Shown in pieces: positions 17,385 through 26,087 of a DNA stretch of 64,000 bases (position 1 is the first letter of the stretch; every line of letters begins with the position of its first letter). The notes beneath the pieces were generated by a model. It was not told where the DNA came from and did not search any database. It was given only the letters and a program-made list of their open reading frames with translations. The position numbers and the translations under genes are program-made. The stretch spans positions 62,001-126,000 of the forward strand of contig NZ_JACHXM010000007.1 of NCBI RefSeq assembly GCF_014192055.1. The letters run 5' to 3'. The stretch comes from Halomonas organivorans (lineage in GTDB: Bacteria; Pseudomonadota; Gammaproteobacteria; Pseudomonadales; Halomonadaceae).

Positions 17385-19454
17385 ATGGCCAATCTTCCCG
17401 ATCCCGCCAGCGAACCGCGCCGCGACCGCATCAATCCCGTGGTGTTCTACGGCTCGGCCATCGGCATCGTCGCCTTCGCGCTGTGGACCATGTTCTTTAC
17501 CCAGGCGGCCGGCAACGTCATCAACACCGTGCTGGCCTGGATCTCGGACAGCTTCGGCTGGTTCTACTTCCTCGCCGTGGTGGCCTACCTGGTGTTCGTG
17601 GTGTGCATCGGCCTGTCCCGCTACGGCAAGCTGCGCCTGGGCCCGGCGCACTCGACGCCGGACTTCAACATCATCACCTGGGCGGCCATGCTGTTTTCCG
17701 CCGGCATCGGCATCGATCTCCTGTTCTTCTGCATCGCCGAGCCGGTCACCCAGTTCCTGGCCCCGCCGGTCGGCGAAGGCGGCACCCCGGCAGCCGCCCG
17801 CCACGCCATGGAGCTGACCTTCCTGCACTGGGGGCTGTCCGGCTGGGGCATCTACACCCTGGTCGGCATGTCGCTGGCCTTCTTCAGCTACCGCCACGGC
17901 CTGCCGCTGACCATCCGCTCCGCCCTCTATCCGCTGTTCGGGCGCCGCATCCACGGCCCCATCGGCCATAGCGTGGACATCGCCGCCGTGCTCGGCACCG
18001 TGTTCGGCATCGCCACCAGCCTGGGCATCGGCATCATCCAGCTCAACTTCGGTCTTCACTACATGTTCGGCCTGCCGGAGAACACCGTCACCCAGGCGGC
18101 GTTGGCGATACTGATCGTGGTCTTCTCGGCGATCTCGGCGGTGACCGGGGTCGACAAGGGCATTCGTCGGCTGTCCGAATTCAACATGCTGCTGGCCGTG
18201 CTGCTGATGCTGTTCGTGCTGTTGAGCGGCAAGACGCTGTTCCTGCTCAACGCCCTGGTGATGAACGTCGGCGACTACCTGGCCCACTTCGCCCGGCTGT
18301 CCTTCGACACCTACGCCTTCAACCCGCCCTCTGACTGGCTCAACGCCTGGACGGTATTCTTCTGGGCCTGGTGGATCGCCTGGGGTCCCTTCGTCGGGCT
18401 GTTCCTGGCGCGCATCTCGCGGGGGCGCACCATTCGCCAGTTCGTCGCCGGCACCCTGATCCTGCCGCTGACCTTCATGATGGCGTGGATGTCGATCATG
18501 GGTAACAGCGCCATCGACCTGGTGATGAGCGGCACCGCCAGCGTCGCCGACTTCGGCGAACAGGCCATGAACAACCCCGGTTCGTCGATCTATCTCTTCC
18601 TGCAGAGCTACCCCTGGGTATGGATCACCACGGTGGTGACCACCATCCTGGCCATCGTGTTCTTCGTCACCTCCGGGGATTCCGGCTCGCTGGTGCTTTC
18701 CAACCTGACCTCGGTGCTCACCGACCCCAACCACGACGCCCCCTCCTGGATGCGCATCCTGTGGGCGGCGATCATCGGCATCCTGACCCTGGCGCTGCTG
18801 ATGGCCGGCGGACTGGGCGCCCTGCAAAGCGCGGTGGTCATCATGGGGCTACCCTTCGCCTTCGTGCTGTTCCTGATGATCTTCGGCCTGTTCAAGGCGC
18901 TGAAGGTGGAGGGGCTCAAGGAGGACAGCCTGCGCGGCAGCATGGCCGGTCACCTGTCGGGGCGCCTGCCCGGCGAGGGCGCCGGACATCCCTGGCGGCA
19001 GCGGCTCTCCCGGGCCATGCACTTCCCCAGTCGCGGGCAAGCCCGGCGCTTTCTCGGCGATACCGTGCGCCCGGCCATGGAAGAGATCCGCGAGGTGCTC
19101 GGTGAGCAGGGAATCACCGCGGCGCTCGTCGAGAGCAACGACAAGGAGGGGCATCTCGAGCTCAACGTCGACCTCGGCGGCGAGCCGAACTTCACCTACC
19201 AGGTGTGGCCGCACCGCTGCGCCATGCCGGCGTTCTCGATCCGCGCCACCCACGCGGGCACCCACTACTACCGGCTGCAAGTGCATATCGGCGAGGGCGG
19301 CCAGGGCTATGACATCTACGGCTACACCAAGGAACAGGTGATCGCCGACATCCTCGATCAGTACGAGCGTCATCTGTTCTTCCTGCACACCCAGCGAGAG
19401 CTGCCCGGCGGCGAGGCCATCATGCCGGACACCCCCGCCGCACGCGGGGAATGA
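17385..19454 (+). CDS. betT: BCCT-family choline/betaine transporter (BetT type)
   Basis: A 689-residue Na+/H+-coupled inner-membrane transporter with 12 predicted membrane segments, the FGWFYFLAVVAYLVFV segment, the Trp-rich WTVFFWAWWIAWGPFVGLFL core motif and TSGDSGSLVLSNLTS. The long hydrophilic C-terminal domain (last ~160 residues, up to FLHTQRELPGGEA) is the osmosensing-type extension found in BetT of Pseudomonas and Halomonas. GAGGAG precedes the ATG. It is followed 21 bases later by choline dehydrogenase, so imported choline can be oxidised. Confidence 0.9.
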   Translation: MANLPDPASEPRRDRINPVVFYGSAIGIVAFALWTMFFTQAAGNVINTVLAWISDSFGWFYFLAVVAYLVFVVCIGLSRYGKLRLGPAHSTPDFNIITWAAMLFSAGIGIDLLFFCIAEPVTQFLAPPVGEGGTPAAARHAMELTFLHWGLSGWGIYTLVGMSLAFFSYRHGLPLTIRSALYPLFGRRIHGPIGHSVDIAAVLGTVFGIATSLGIGIIQLNFGLHYMFGLPENTVTQAALAILIVVFSAISAVTGVDKGIRRLSEFNMLLAVLLMLFVLLSGKTLFLLNALVMNVGDYLAHFARLSFDTYAFNPPSDWLNAWTVFFWAWWIAWGPFVGLFLARISRGRTIRQFVAGTLILPLTFMMAWMSIMGNSAIDLVMSGTASVADFGEQAMNNPGSSIYLFLQSYPWVWITTVVTTILAIVFFVTSGDSGSLVLSNLTSVLTDPNHDAPSWMRILWAAIIGILTLALLMAGGLGALQSAVVIMGLPFAFVLFLMIFGLFKALKVEGLKEDSLRGSMAGHLSGRLPGEGAGHPWRQRLSRAMHFPSRGQARRFLGDTVRPAMEEIREVLGEQGITAALVESNDKEGHLELNVDLGGEPNFTYQVWPHRCAMPAFSIRATHAGTHYYRLQVHIGEGGQGYDIYGYTKEQVIADILDQYERHLFFLHTQRELPGGEAIMPDTPAARGE

Positions 19455-19475
19455 CCCTGGACGAGGAGCGACGCC

Positions 19476-21173
19476 ATGAACGATGCCACCTTCAACCGGG
19501 TCGTCGACTACGTGATCGTCGGCGCGGGCTCGGCCGGCTCGGTGCTCGCCGACCGCCTGAGCGCCGACGGCCTGCACCAGGTGCTGGTGCTGGAGTTCGG
19601 CGGCAAGGACGATTCCCTCTACATCCAGATGCCCATCGCCTTCTCGATCCCGCTCAACAAGCCACGCTTCGATTGGGGGCTCTACACCGAACCGGAGCCC
19701 GGCCTCGGCGGGCGGCGCATCCACCAGGCCCGCGGCAAGGTGATCGGCGGCTCCTCCTCGATCAACGGCATGGCCTACGTTCGCGGCTGCGCCGGCGACT
19801 TCGACGAGTGGGTCGAGCGCGGTGCCGAGGGATGGAGCTACGCCGAGGTGCTGCCCTACTTCAAGCGCGCCGAGGACTGCCTCTACGGCGAGGACGACTA
19901 CCGCGCCAGCGGCGGCCCGCTGGGAGTGTGCAACGGCAACAACATGGCGAACCCGCTCTACCGCGCCTTCATCGAGGCCGGTCGCCAGGCCGGCTACGGC
20001 GAGACCGCAGACTACAACGGCTATCGCCAGGAAGGCTTCTGCCGCATGGACATGACGGTGCGCGATGGGGTGCGCTGCTCCACCGCCAACGCCTACCTCA
20101 AGCCGGCGCTCGCCCGCGACAACCTGAGGCTCGAGATGCACGCCCTGACCACCCGGGTGCTGATGGATGGCAAGCGCGCCGTGGGCGTCGAATACCGCCA
20201 GCGGGGCAGGACCGTGCGGGTGCGGGCACGGCGCGAGGTGATCCTCTCGGCCAGCGCCTTCAACTCGCCGAAGCTGCTGATGCTGTCCGGCATCGGCCCG
20301 GCCGAGCACCTCCGCGAGCACGGCATCGAGGTGGTCCACGACCTGCCCGGCGTCGGCGAGAACCTCCACGATCACCTGGAGGTCTGGGTGCAGCAGAGCT
20401 GTACCCAGAAGATCACCCTCAACGGCTGGCTCAACCCCCTGGCGCGGCTGTGGATCGGCGCCCGCTGGTTGTTCTTCAAGCGGGGCCTGGGCACCAGCAA
20501 CCAGTTCGAGTCCAACGGCTACATCCGCAGCCGCGAGGGGCTGCGCTACCCCGACATCCAGTACCACTTCCTGGCCGGCGCCATCGCCTACGACGGCTCC
20601 AGCGCCGCCGAGGGCCACGGCTTCCAGGTCCATCTCGGCGCCAACAAGCCCCGCAGTCGCGGGCGCGTGCGCCTGACCTCCGCAGACCCCGAAGCACCGC
20701 CGTCGATGATCTTCCACTACCTGCAGGACGAGGAAGACAAGGACGACTATCGCCGCGCCCTGCGCCTGACCCGGGAGATCTTCGCCCAGCCCGCCTTCGA
20801 CTCCTACCGCGGCGAGGAGCTCTCCCCCGGCCCCGGCGTGCAGAGCGACGCCGAGATCGACACCTGGGTCGCCGCCACTGCCGAGACCGCCTATCACCCC
20901 TGCGGCTCCTGCCGCATGGGCACCGACCCCCTGGCGGTGGTCGACCCCGAGTGCCGGGTCCACGGCATCGAGGCGCTGCGGGTGATCGATTCCTCGATCA
21001 TGCCCAGCGTCACCAACGGCAATATCAATGCCCCGACCATCATGATCGGCGAGAAGGGCGCCGATCACGTGCTGGGCCGCGAACCGCTGCCGCCGTCCAC
21101 GGCGCCGGCCTTCTCGCTGGAAGCCTGGCAGGTCAAGCAGCGCGAAGCCGCGCCCGAACGTCCGCGGGGCTGA
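19476..21173 (+). CDS. betA: Choline dehydrogenase (GMC oxidoreductase)
   Basis: A 565-residue FAD enzyme oxidising choline to betaine aldehyde. It shows the dinucleotide fold VIVGAGSAGSVLADRLS, GMC signature 1 (GKVIGGSSSINGMAYVRG), signature 2 (SASAFNSPKLLMLSGIGPAE), the active-site His in YHPCGSCRMG and the NGNINAPTIMIGEKGAD end. GAGGAG precedes the ATG. Betaine-aldehyde dehydrogenase (betB) and BetI are not adjacent. Other GMC alcohol oxidases are possible, but pairing with betT supports choline. Confidence 0.88.
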   Translation: MNDATFNRVVDYVIVGAGSAGSVLADRLSADGLHQVLVLEFGGKDDSLYIQMPIAFSIPLNKPRFDWGLYTEPEPGLGGRRIHQARGKVIGGSSSINGMAYVRGCAGDFDEWVERGAEGWSYAEVLPYFKRAEDCLYGEDDYRASGGPLGVCNGNNMANPLYRAFIEAGRQAGYGETADYNGYRQEGFCRMDMTVRDGVRCSTANAYLKPALARDNLRLEMHALTTRVLMDGKRAVGVEYRQRGRTVRVRARREVILSASAFNSPKLLMLSGIGPAEHLREHGIEVVHDLPGVGENLHDHLEVWVQQSCTQKITLNGWLNPLARLWIGARWLFFKRGLGTSNQFESNGYIRSREGLRYPDIQYHFLAGAIAYDGSSAAEGHGFQVHLGANKPRSRGRVRLTSADPEAPPSMIFHYLQDEEDKDDYRRALRLTREIFAQPAFDSYRGEELSPGPGVQSDAEIDTWVAATAETAYHPCGSCRMGTDPLAVVDPECRVHGIEALRVIDSSIMPSVTNGNINAPTIMIGEKGADHVLGREPLPPSTAPAFSLEAWQVKQREAAPERPRG

Positions 21174-21249
21174 TCGTCTCGATCGTCGCCCGGCCAAGGC
21201 ACGCGATTCGCGGGGTTCACGGCACCGATCGCGACGCAGGAGCGCGCGA

Positions 21250-22536
21250 ATGGATGAGGTCACCGCCCAGTTCATCACCGCCCACGAGGCGGCCCTGCGG
21301 CTGACCGTCGCCCTGCTGCTCGGGGCGCTGATCGGCATCGAGCGCGGCTGGGCGGCGCGCGAGAAGAAGGCCGGAGAGCGCATCGCCGGTATCCGCACCC
21401 ATGCCCTGGTCGGCCTGCTCGGCGGCCTCGCCGCGCTGCTCTCCGTGGCCGTCAGCGAGTGGGTCTTTCCCTTGCTGCTGCTGGCCGTGGCCGCCATTGC
21501 CCTGGTCGCCCAGCGTGCGAGCATGCCGCACAGCCGCGACTACAGCATTACCGGCCTGATCGGCCTGCTGCTGACCTTCTGCCTTGGCGCCGTGGCCGTG
21601 GCCATGGATCCGGTGCTGGCCGCCGCCTGTGCGGTGGTGACGGCGCTGATCCTCGACAACAAGCGCGAGATACATGGCCTGCTCAACAAGCTGCAGGCCC
21701 ACGAGCTGGACGCAGGACTCAAGCTACTGCTGATCTCGGTGGTGATGCTGCCGCTGCTGCCCGATCGCGGCATGGGTCCCGGCGACGCCCTCAACCCTCA
21801 CCAGATCTGGTGGATGGTGGTGCTGATCGCCTCCACCTCCTTCATCGGTTACTTCGCCATGCGCCTGGGGGGTGCCGAGAAGGGCATACTGTTCACCAGC
21901 CTGTTCGCCGGCCTGAGCTCTTCCACCGCCCTGACGCTGCACTTCGCCCGCCTGTCGCGGCGCAACCCCGAACTCTCGCCGCTGCTGGCCGCCGGTATCC
22001 TGATCGCCTGCGGCACCATGTTCCCGCGCATCCTGTTCTACTGCCTGCTCATCCGGCCCGAGCTGCTGCCACGGCTGGCCCCGCCGGTCGGCGTAATGGG
22101 CGGGCTGCTCTACGCCTCGGCCCTGGTCATCTGGCGCGGCCAGCGCCAGGACGCCAAGGTGGATCGACCGGCGCTGCGCCAGAACCCGCTGGAGCTGCGC
22201 ATGGCCCTGATGTTCGGCGCGCTGCTGGCGGCGATCATGCTGCTCGGCCGGTGGCTCGAGGAGGGGCTCGGCGATACCGGCATCTACCTGCTGGCGGCCT
22301 CCTCCGGCGTGGCCGACGTGGATGCCATCACCCTGTCGCTGACTCGCATGTCCCAGGACACCATCGGGATGTCCACGGCGGTGCTCGGGATCATCATCGC
22401 CGCCACGGTCAACAACGCCATCAAGAGCGGCATGGCGGCCGGCCTGGGCACGGCAAAGCTGGGCCGCCGGGTCGCCCTGCCCATGGCGGTATCACTGCTG
22501 GCGGGCCTGGCGCTGGCCTGGGGGCTCACCCCCTGA
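21250..22536 (+). CDS. MgtC/SapB and DUF4010 membrane protein (copy 1)
   Basis: A 428-residue inner-membrane protein. Residues about 5-140 match the MgtC/SapB fold with the signature GALIGIERGWAAREKKAGERI and GIRTHALVGLLGG. The rest matches DUF4010, with ITGLIGLLLTFCLG, DNKREIHGLLNKL and the FAGLSSSTALTLHFARLSRR loop. About 12 membrane segments. The function of this fusion is not established; MgtC alone is linked to Mg2+ stress. AGGAG precedes the ATG. Paralogue of the gene at 26088-27368. Confidence 0.85.
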   Translation: MDEVTAQFITAHEAALRLTVALLLGALIGIERGWAAREKKAGERIAGIRTHALVGLLGGLAALLSVAVSEWVFPLLLLAVAAIALVAQRASMPHSRDYSITGLIGLLLTFCLGAVAVAMDPVLAAACAVVTALILDNKREIHGLLNKLQAHELDAGLKLLLISVVMLPLLPDRGMGPGDALNPHQIWWMVVLIASTSFIGYFAMRLGGAEKGILFTSLFAGLSSSTALTLHFARLSRRNPELSPLLAAGILIACGTMFPRILFYCLLIRPELLPRLAPPVGVMGGLLYASALVIWRGQRQDAKVDRPALRQNPLELRMALMFGALLAAIMLLGRWLEEGLGDTGIYLLAASSGVADVDAITLSLTRMSQDTIGMSTAVLGIIIAATVNNAIKSGMAAGLGTAKLGRRVALPMAVSLLAGLALAWGLTP

Positions 22537-22578
22537 ATCCAGCGCCAACACCGCCGGCTACATCGTCATGACCGCCAG

Positions 22579-23034
22579 CTACATCGCCACCTCTGCCGGC
22601 TTCACGAGGCGCTCGAAAACACCGTAGGGCAGCTGCATCACCTCTCTATGACTGCCGGCACTGAAGGCAATCAGGTCGGCCTCGGCCAGGTGCGGCGAGA
22701 CGAAGACCTCCATGTCGAAGAGGTTGCCGAAGGGCGGCATCGCCCCGGGCTCGCAGTCGGGAAAACGCTCGCTGAAATCGGCTTCCTCGGCCAGTTCGAC
22801 GGAATGGGCACCCAGCGACTGGGCCAGTTTCCGCAGGTCGACTCGGTCGGTAGCCGGCAGCACCGCCAGGGCGAGGCGCCCATCGACGATGACCATGACG
22901 CTCTTGGCGAAGTGGCGGCCGGGCACATGGGCCGCCTCGGCGACCTCCTGAGCGGTGTAGGCGGGAGAATGCTGCTCGATGACATATTTCACGCCGTTCT
23001 CGTCGAGAAAGCGTTTGACACGTTCCATGGACAT
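22579..23034 (-). CDS. YbaK/ProX-type aminoacyl-tRNA deacylase domain protein
   Basis: A 151-residue single-domain protein of the YbaK/prolyl-tRNA-deacylase-associated family, which clears mischarged tRNAs in trans. It shows YVIEQHSPAYTAQEVAEAAH, the catalytic-region lysine in GRHFAKSVMVIVDGRLALAVLPA and GAMPPFGNLFDMEVFVSP. The ATG at 23034 has GAGAGG 9 bases upstream; a GTG three codons earlier abuts that site and is less likely. Specificity (Cys-tRNAPro, Ala-tRNAPro or other) cannot be told from sequence. Confidence 0.85.
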   Translation of the reverse strand: MSMERVKRFLDENGVKYVIEQHSPAYTAQEVAEAAHVPGRHFAKSVMVIVDGRLALAVLPATDRVDLRKLAQSLGAHSVELAEEADFSERFPDCEPGAMPPFGNLFDMEVFVSPHLAEADLIAFSAGSHREVMQLPYGVFERLVKPAEVAM

Positions 23035-23073
23035 GGCTTTCACCCTCTCTTGGCTCTGGCTCGTTCAAGGGCC

Positions 23074-23082
23074 TGTGGATAA
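23074..23082 (-). promoter_or_regulatory. Perfect DnaA-box sequence upstream of ybaK
   Basis: TGTGGATAA on the plus strand is TTATCCACA on the minus strand, the perfect DnaA box. It lies 40 bases before the ybaK start and shares the 13-mer CTGTGGATAAGTC with the site at 25873-25885. Confidence 0.5.
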
Positions 23083-23147
23083 GTCTAGTCCGCGTCGCCC
23101 GACCAGGGGAGGATCAGACGACCCGTCAGCGCGCTCCCCTGCGCTGG

Positions 23148-25193
23148 CTAGGCGTCCTCCCGTTTTCTCCGGTGAGCCTGGATCAGCTCACGCTGCACGG
23201 GATCCGGAGCCGGTTCGTAGTGGCTGAAACGCAGGGTATAGCGCCCGCTGCCACCGGTCAGGGCATTGAGTCGCCTGGGGTAGTCGGCGATCTCGGCCAG
23301 TGGCACCACCGCCTGGATGCTGACCAGGTCGCCCAGGGTCCGAGTGTCCTGGATCCGCCCGCGGCTGGCGGCCAGGTCCGCAGTGAGATCGCCCATGGCC
23401 GAGCCGGGCCCCTCGACCTCCAGCTCGACCAGGGGTTCGAGCACCTGGGGGCCGGCCTCCTCCACGGCATTCAGGAAGGCCTTGCGTCCGGCGATGACGA
23501 AGGCGATCTCCTTGGAATCCACCGGATGGGTCTTGCCGTCCTCGACCACCACACGAACGTCCTGCAGCGGGTAGCCGGCGGCGACGCCCTCCTGCATGGC
23601 CTGGCGCACGCCCTTCTCCACCGCCGGCAGCAATGACGACGGGATGGCTCCGCCACGGATGGTATCGGCAAACTCGAAGCCGCTTCCCCGCGGCAGCGGC
23701 TCGACCCGCAGGAACACCTCACCGAACTGACCGGCCCCGCCGCTCTGCTTCTTGTGCCGGCAATGTCCCGCAGCCGAGGCACGGATGGTCTCGCGGTAGG
23801 CGATGGAGGGGGTACTGGTGTCCACCTCGATCCGATAGCGCTCGCTCAGGCGCTCAAGGGCCATGCGCAGATGCAGTTCGCCCTGCCCTCGCAGCACCGT
23901 CTCTCGGGTCGCCGAATCCTGCTCTACCCGCAGGCCCGGATCCTCCTCGGTCATTCTTGCCAAGGCCTCGGTGAGCTTCTGTTCGTCCCCATGGCGCCGC
24001 GTGTGGAGTGCCAGGCCGAACACCGGTGCGGGCAGCGCCACCGGACGCAGATGGATATGATCCTCGTCATGGGAGTCATGCAGCACGCTGTCGAGGCCGG
24101 CCTCCTCGACCTTGGCCAGGGCGGCGATCTCACCCGGCCCGCAGCGCTCCACCTCGAGGTGTTCCCGGCCCTGGAGGCGATACAGGGTGCCCACGCGAAA
24201 GGCCTTGCGGGCATCACCGGCAAACAGTCGGCTATCCCGGGTCACGGTGCCCTGGTGGACGCGAAAGACCGAAAGCTTGCCCAGGAAGGGATCGTGCTCG
24301 ACCTTGACCACATGCGCCAACACATGAGCCTCGGGATCGGGGGCGGCGAGATACTGGTGGGTGCCTTCGGCGTCCTGGCGCAGGAAAGGCGGCGGATTGC
24401 CCTCCAGGGGGTTGGGCATCAGCCGTTCGAACACCGTCAGCAATTCCCGCACCCCGGCGCCGCTGGTCGCCGAGGTGAAGCACACCGGCACCAGGTGGCC
24501 CTCGCGCAGCGCCGCCTCGAAGGGCGCGTGGAGCTGCTCGGGGCTGAGTTCCTCGCCTTGTTCCAGATAAAGCGCCATCAGCGCCTCATCGACTTCCACC
24601 ACCTGATCGACCAGCATCTCGTGAGTCGCCGCCACCGACGAGAAGTCGGCCTCGCCCTGGGGGGCGAAGAAACAGTCCACCACCCGGGAGGCTCCCTCGG
24701 CGGGCAGGTTGAGGGGCAGGCATTCGGCCCCCAGCAGCTGGCGGACGTCCTCGAGCAGCGCCTCGAGCCGGGCGGAAGCGGCATCGATACGGTTGATCAC
24801 CACCAGACGACACAGCCCACGATCAAGCGCCCACTGCATCATGCGTCGGGCGGTGGTATCGACGCCGTTCTCGGCATCGATCACCACCGCCACCGTCTCC
24901 ACGGCAGGCAGGATGGACAGCGCGGCCGCCTGGAAGTCGGTGTATCCCGGGGTATCGAGCAGATTGATCCAGACGTCGCCATATTCGAGCCCCAGCACCG
25001 AGGCACTGATCGAATGATGAAGGGTCTTCTCCTGGGCCCCGGCATCGCTCACCGTCGAGCCCCTCTCCACGCTGCCAAGCTGCCCGATGGCGCCGGCCGC
25101 CGCCAGTAGCGCCTCGGCCAGGGTGGTCTTCCCCGTGCCCGCCTGGCCGGTCAGCGCCAGGTTGCGAATCCGCTCGGGAGATCGTTCACTCAT
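23148..25193 (-). CDS. Elongation factor G-like GTPase
   Basis: A 681-residue translation-factor GTPase with EF-G domain order: G domain (G1 GQAGTGKTTL near residue 16, G3 DTPGYTDF, G4 as NRID instead of NKxD), beta-barrel domain II, domains III-V with YRETIRASAAGHCRHKKQSGGAGQFGEV. It is the EF-G-like paralogue found in many proteobacteria, distinct from the str-operon fusA. The altered G4 motif (Arg for Lys) could change nucleotide handling. Role (special translocation, recycling or ribosome rescue) unknown. It stands alone, with a heptamer repeat in its upstream gap. Confidence 0.82.
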   Translation of the reverse strand: MSERSPERIRNLALTGQAGTGKTTLAEALLAAAGAIGQLGSVERGSTVSDAGAQEKTLHHSISASVLGLEYGDVWINLLDTPGYTDFQAAALSILPAVETVAVVIDAENGVDTTARRMMQWALDRGLCRLVVINRIDAASARLEALLEDVRQLLGAECLPLNLPAEGASRVVDCFFAPQGEADFSSVAATHEMLVDQVVEVDEALMALYLEQGEELSPEQLHAPFEAALREGHLVPVCFTSATSGAGVRELLTVFERLMPNPLEGNPPPFLRQDAEGTHQYLAAPDPEAHVLAHVVKVEHDPFLGKLSVFRVHQGTVTRDSRLFAGDARKAFRVGTLYRLQGREHLEVERCGPGEIAALAKVEEAGLDSVLHDSHDEDHIHLRPVALPAPVFGLALHTRRHGDEQKLTEALARMTEEDPGLRVEQDSATRETVLRGQGELHLRMALERLSERYRIEVDTSTPSIAYRETIRASAAGHCRHKKQSGGAGQFGEVFLRVEPLPRGSGFEFADTIRGGAIPSSLLPAVEKGVRQAMQEGVAAGYPLQDVRVVVEDGKTHPVDSKEIAFVIAGRKAFLNAVEEAGPQVLEPLVELEVEGPGSAMGDLTADLAASRGRIQDTRTLGDLVSIQAVVPLAEIADYPRRLNALTGGSGRYTLRFSHYEPAPDPVQRELIQAHRRKREDA

Positions 25194-25273
25194 GGCCCAT
25201 GCCTCTCCGTGAACTCGTCGCTCGTCGCCTACCTATCCAAGTTAGCAGGCCGACGGACGGCGGCGGCGTTAGT

Positions 25274-25330
25274 GAGTGGTAAGTGGCGAGTGGCGAGTGG
25301 CGAGTGGCGAGTGGCGAGTGGCGAGTGGGG
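25274..25330. repeat. Heptamer tandem repeat (AGTGGCG)
   Basis: Six perfect head-to-tail copies of AGTGGCG run from 25282 to 25323, bordered by degenerate copies (AGTGGTA before, AGTGGGG after). It lies in the 211-base gap between the EF-G-like gene (starting at 25193, minus) and the SPW gene. A unit of seven could change length by slippage and alter promoter spacing. Confidence 0.9.
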
Positions 25331-25356
25331 GCAGACGGCGAGTCCCAAGCGAAAGA

Positions 25357-25376
25357 GGGGAGGCCATGGCCTCCCC
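25357..25376 (-). terminator. Palindromic terminator of the SPW gene
   Basis: GGGGAGGCCATGGCCTCCCC is a perfect 20-base palindrome, 28 bases past the SPW stop. On the minus strand it is followed by TCTTTCGC; on the plus strand by CCTTGTCTTTC, so it may work in both directions. Confidence 0.65.
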
Positions 25377-25404
25377 CCTTGTCTTTCCCGTGACGTCGCG
25401 GATA

Positions 25405-25770
25405 TCAGGCGGCGTGGCCGCCGTGATGCCTCATGTCGATGAGACTCCAGATGGCGTCGCCGCCTACCAGCACCCCCATGATCACGCTGTTCCACAGCGC
25501 CAGCGGAGCATCGGCGAAGCCCAGCGCGAACGGGGCGGCGATCAGGCAGACCCCCAGTACCGCGCTGACGCCTTCTTCCCACATCCGGGGCTTCATGATT
25601 TCGGCGACGGCGAAGCCCGCCACGATCAGGCCCAGGATCACCGCGCTCCACATGGCCATTCCATTGGCAACGGCCGTGAAGCCGAGCACGAAGGGAGACA
25701 CCACCAGCCAGGCGCCAAACAGCAGCATCAGCCATTCACGCCAGTGAGTCCTCAGTTCCTGCGTATTCAT
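25405..25770 (-). CDS. SPW-repeat membrane protein
   Basis: A 121-residue protein with four hydrophobic segments arranged as two tandem hairpins, each bearing the SPW-family motif: WLVVSPFVLGF near residue 20 and LIAAPFALGFADAPLALWN near residue 75. The His-rich C terminus (MRHHGGHAA) is cytosolic. Function of this family is unknown. GGGAGG lies 5 bases before the ATG at 25770; a longer frame extends upstream across the promoter hairpin and is unlikely. Confidence 0.8.
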   Translation of the reverse strand: MNTQELRTHWREWLMLLFGAWLVVSPFVLGFTAVANGMAMWSAVILGLIVAGFAVAEIMKPRMWEEGVSAVLGVCLIAAPFALGFADAPLALWNSVIMGVLVGGDAIWSLIDMRHHGGHAA

Positions 25771-25809
25771 GACACCCTCCCCCGGAAATCCGGTTGACCA
25801 GGCCATGTC

Positions 25810-25882
25810 GGCACCCCAAAAAGGGTGCCTCATCTACAAGATTATAAGAGGCTTTCCAACGTTTTCCACACGCTGTGGATAA
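25810..25882 (-). promoter_or_regulatory. Promoter of the SPW gene with leader hairpin and paired DnaA-type boxes
   Basis: On the minus strand a TATAAT box (25841-25846) lies 71 bases before the SPW start. GGCACCC/GGGTGCC (25810-25829) makes a hairpin in the leader. Upstream, TTTTCCACA (25862-25870) and TGTGGATAA (25874-25882) are inverted DnaA-type boxes three bases apart covering the -35 region. The rest of the 317-base gap up to the next gene at 26088 (25883-26087) shows a TATAAG-type AT-rich patch near 26034 and nothing else. Confidence 0.55.
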
Positions 25883-26087
25883 GTCATCAGGGAAGCTCGA
25901 TATGTGCCATGGGGCCCGGTGCAGGCCCGTTTGGGGCCTCCTGCCAAGGCCGGCGACTCGCCGTCTGCCCCCGTCCATCGAATGGCAAGCATGGCGTGGC
26001 GACTTTCCCACCCTGCCTCGAGCACCCAGAATATAAGTCAGTGTTTTTGCATCGATCCCGAATGATCACGACGAGAGCGGCCCGGCC

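Noticed and set aside
18849-21524. An 891-codon open frame on the minus strand across betT/betA
   Set aside because: It lies opposite two well-supported genes, has low-complexity His/Gly/Val/Ala composition and no family pattern; high GC with strong third-position bias keeps the antisense frame open.
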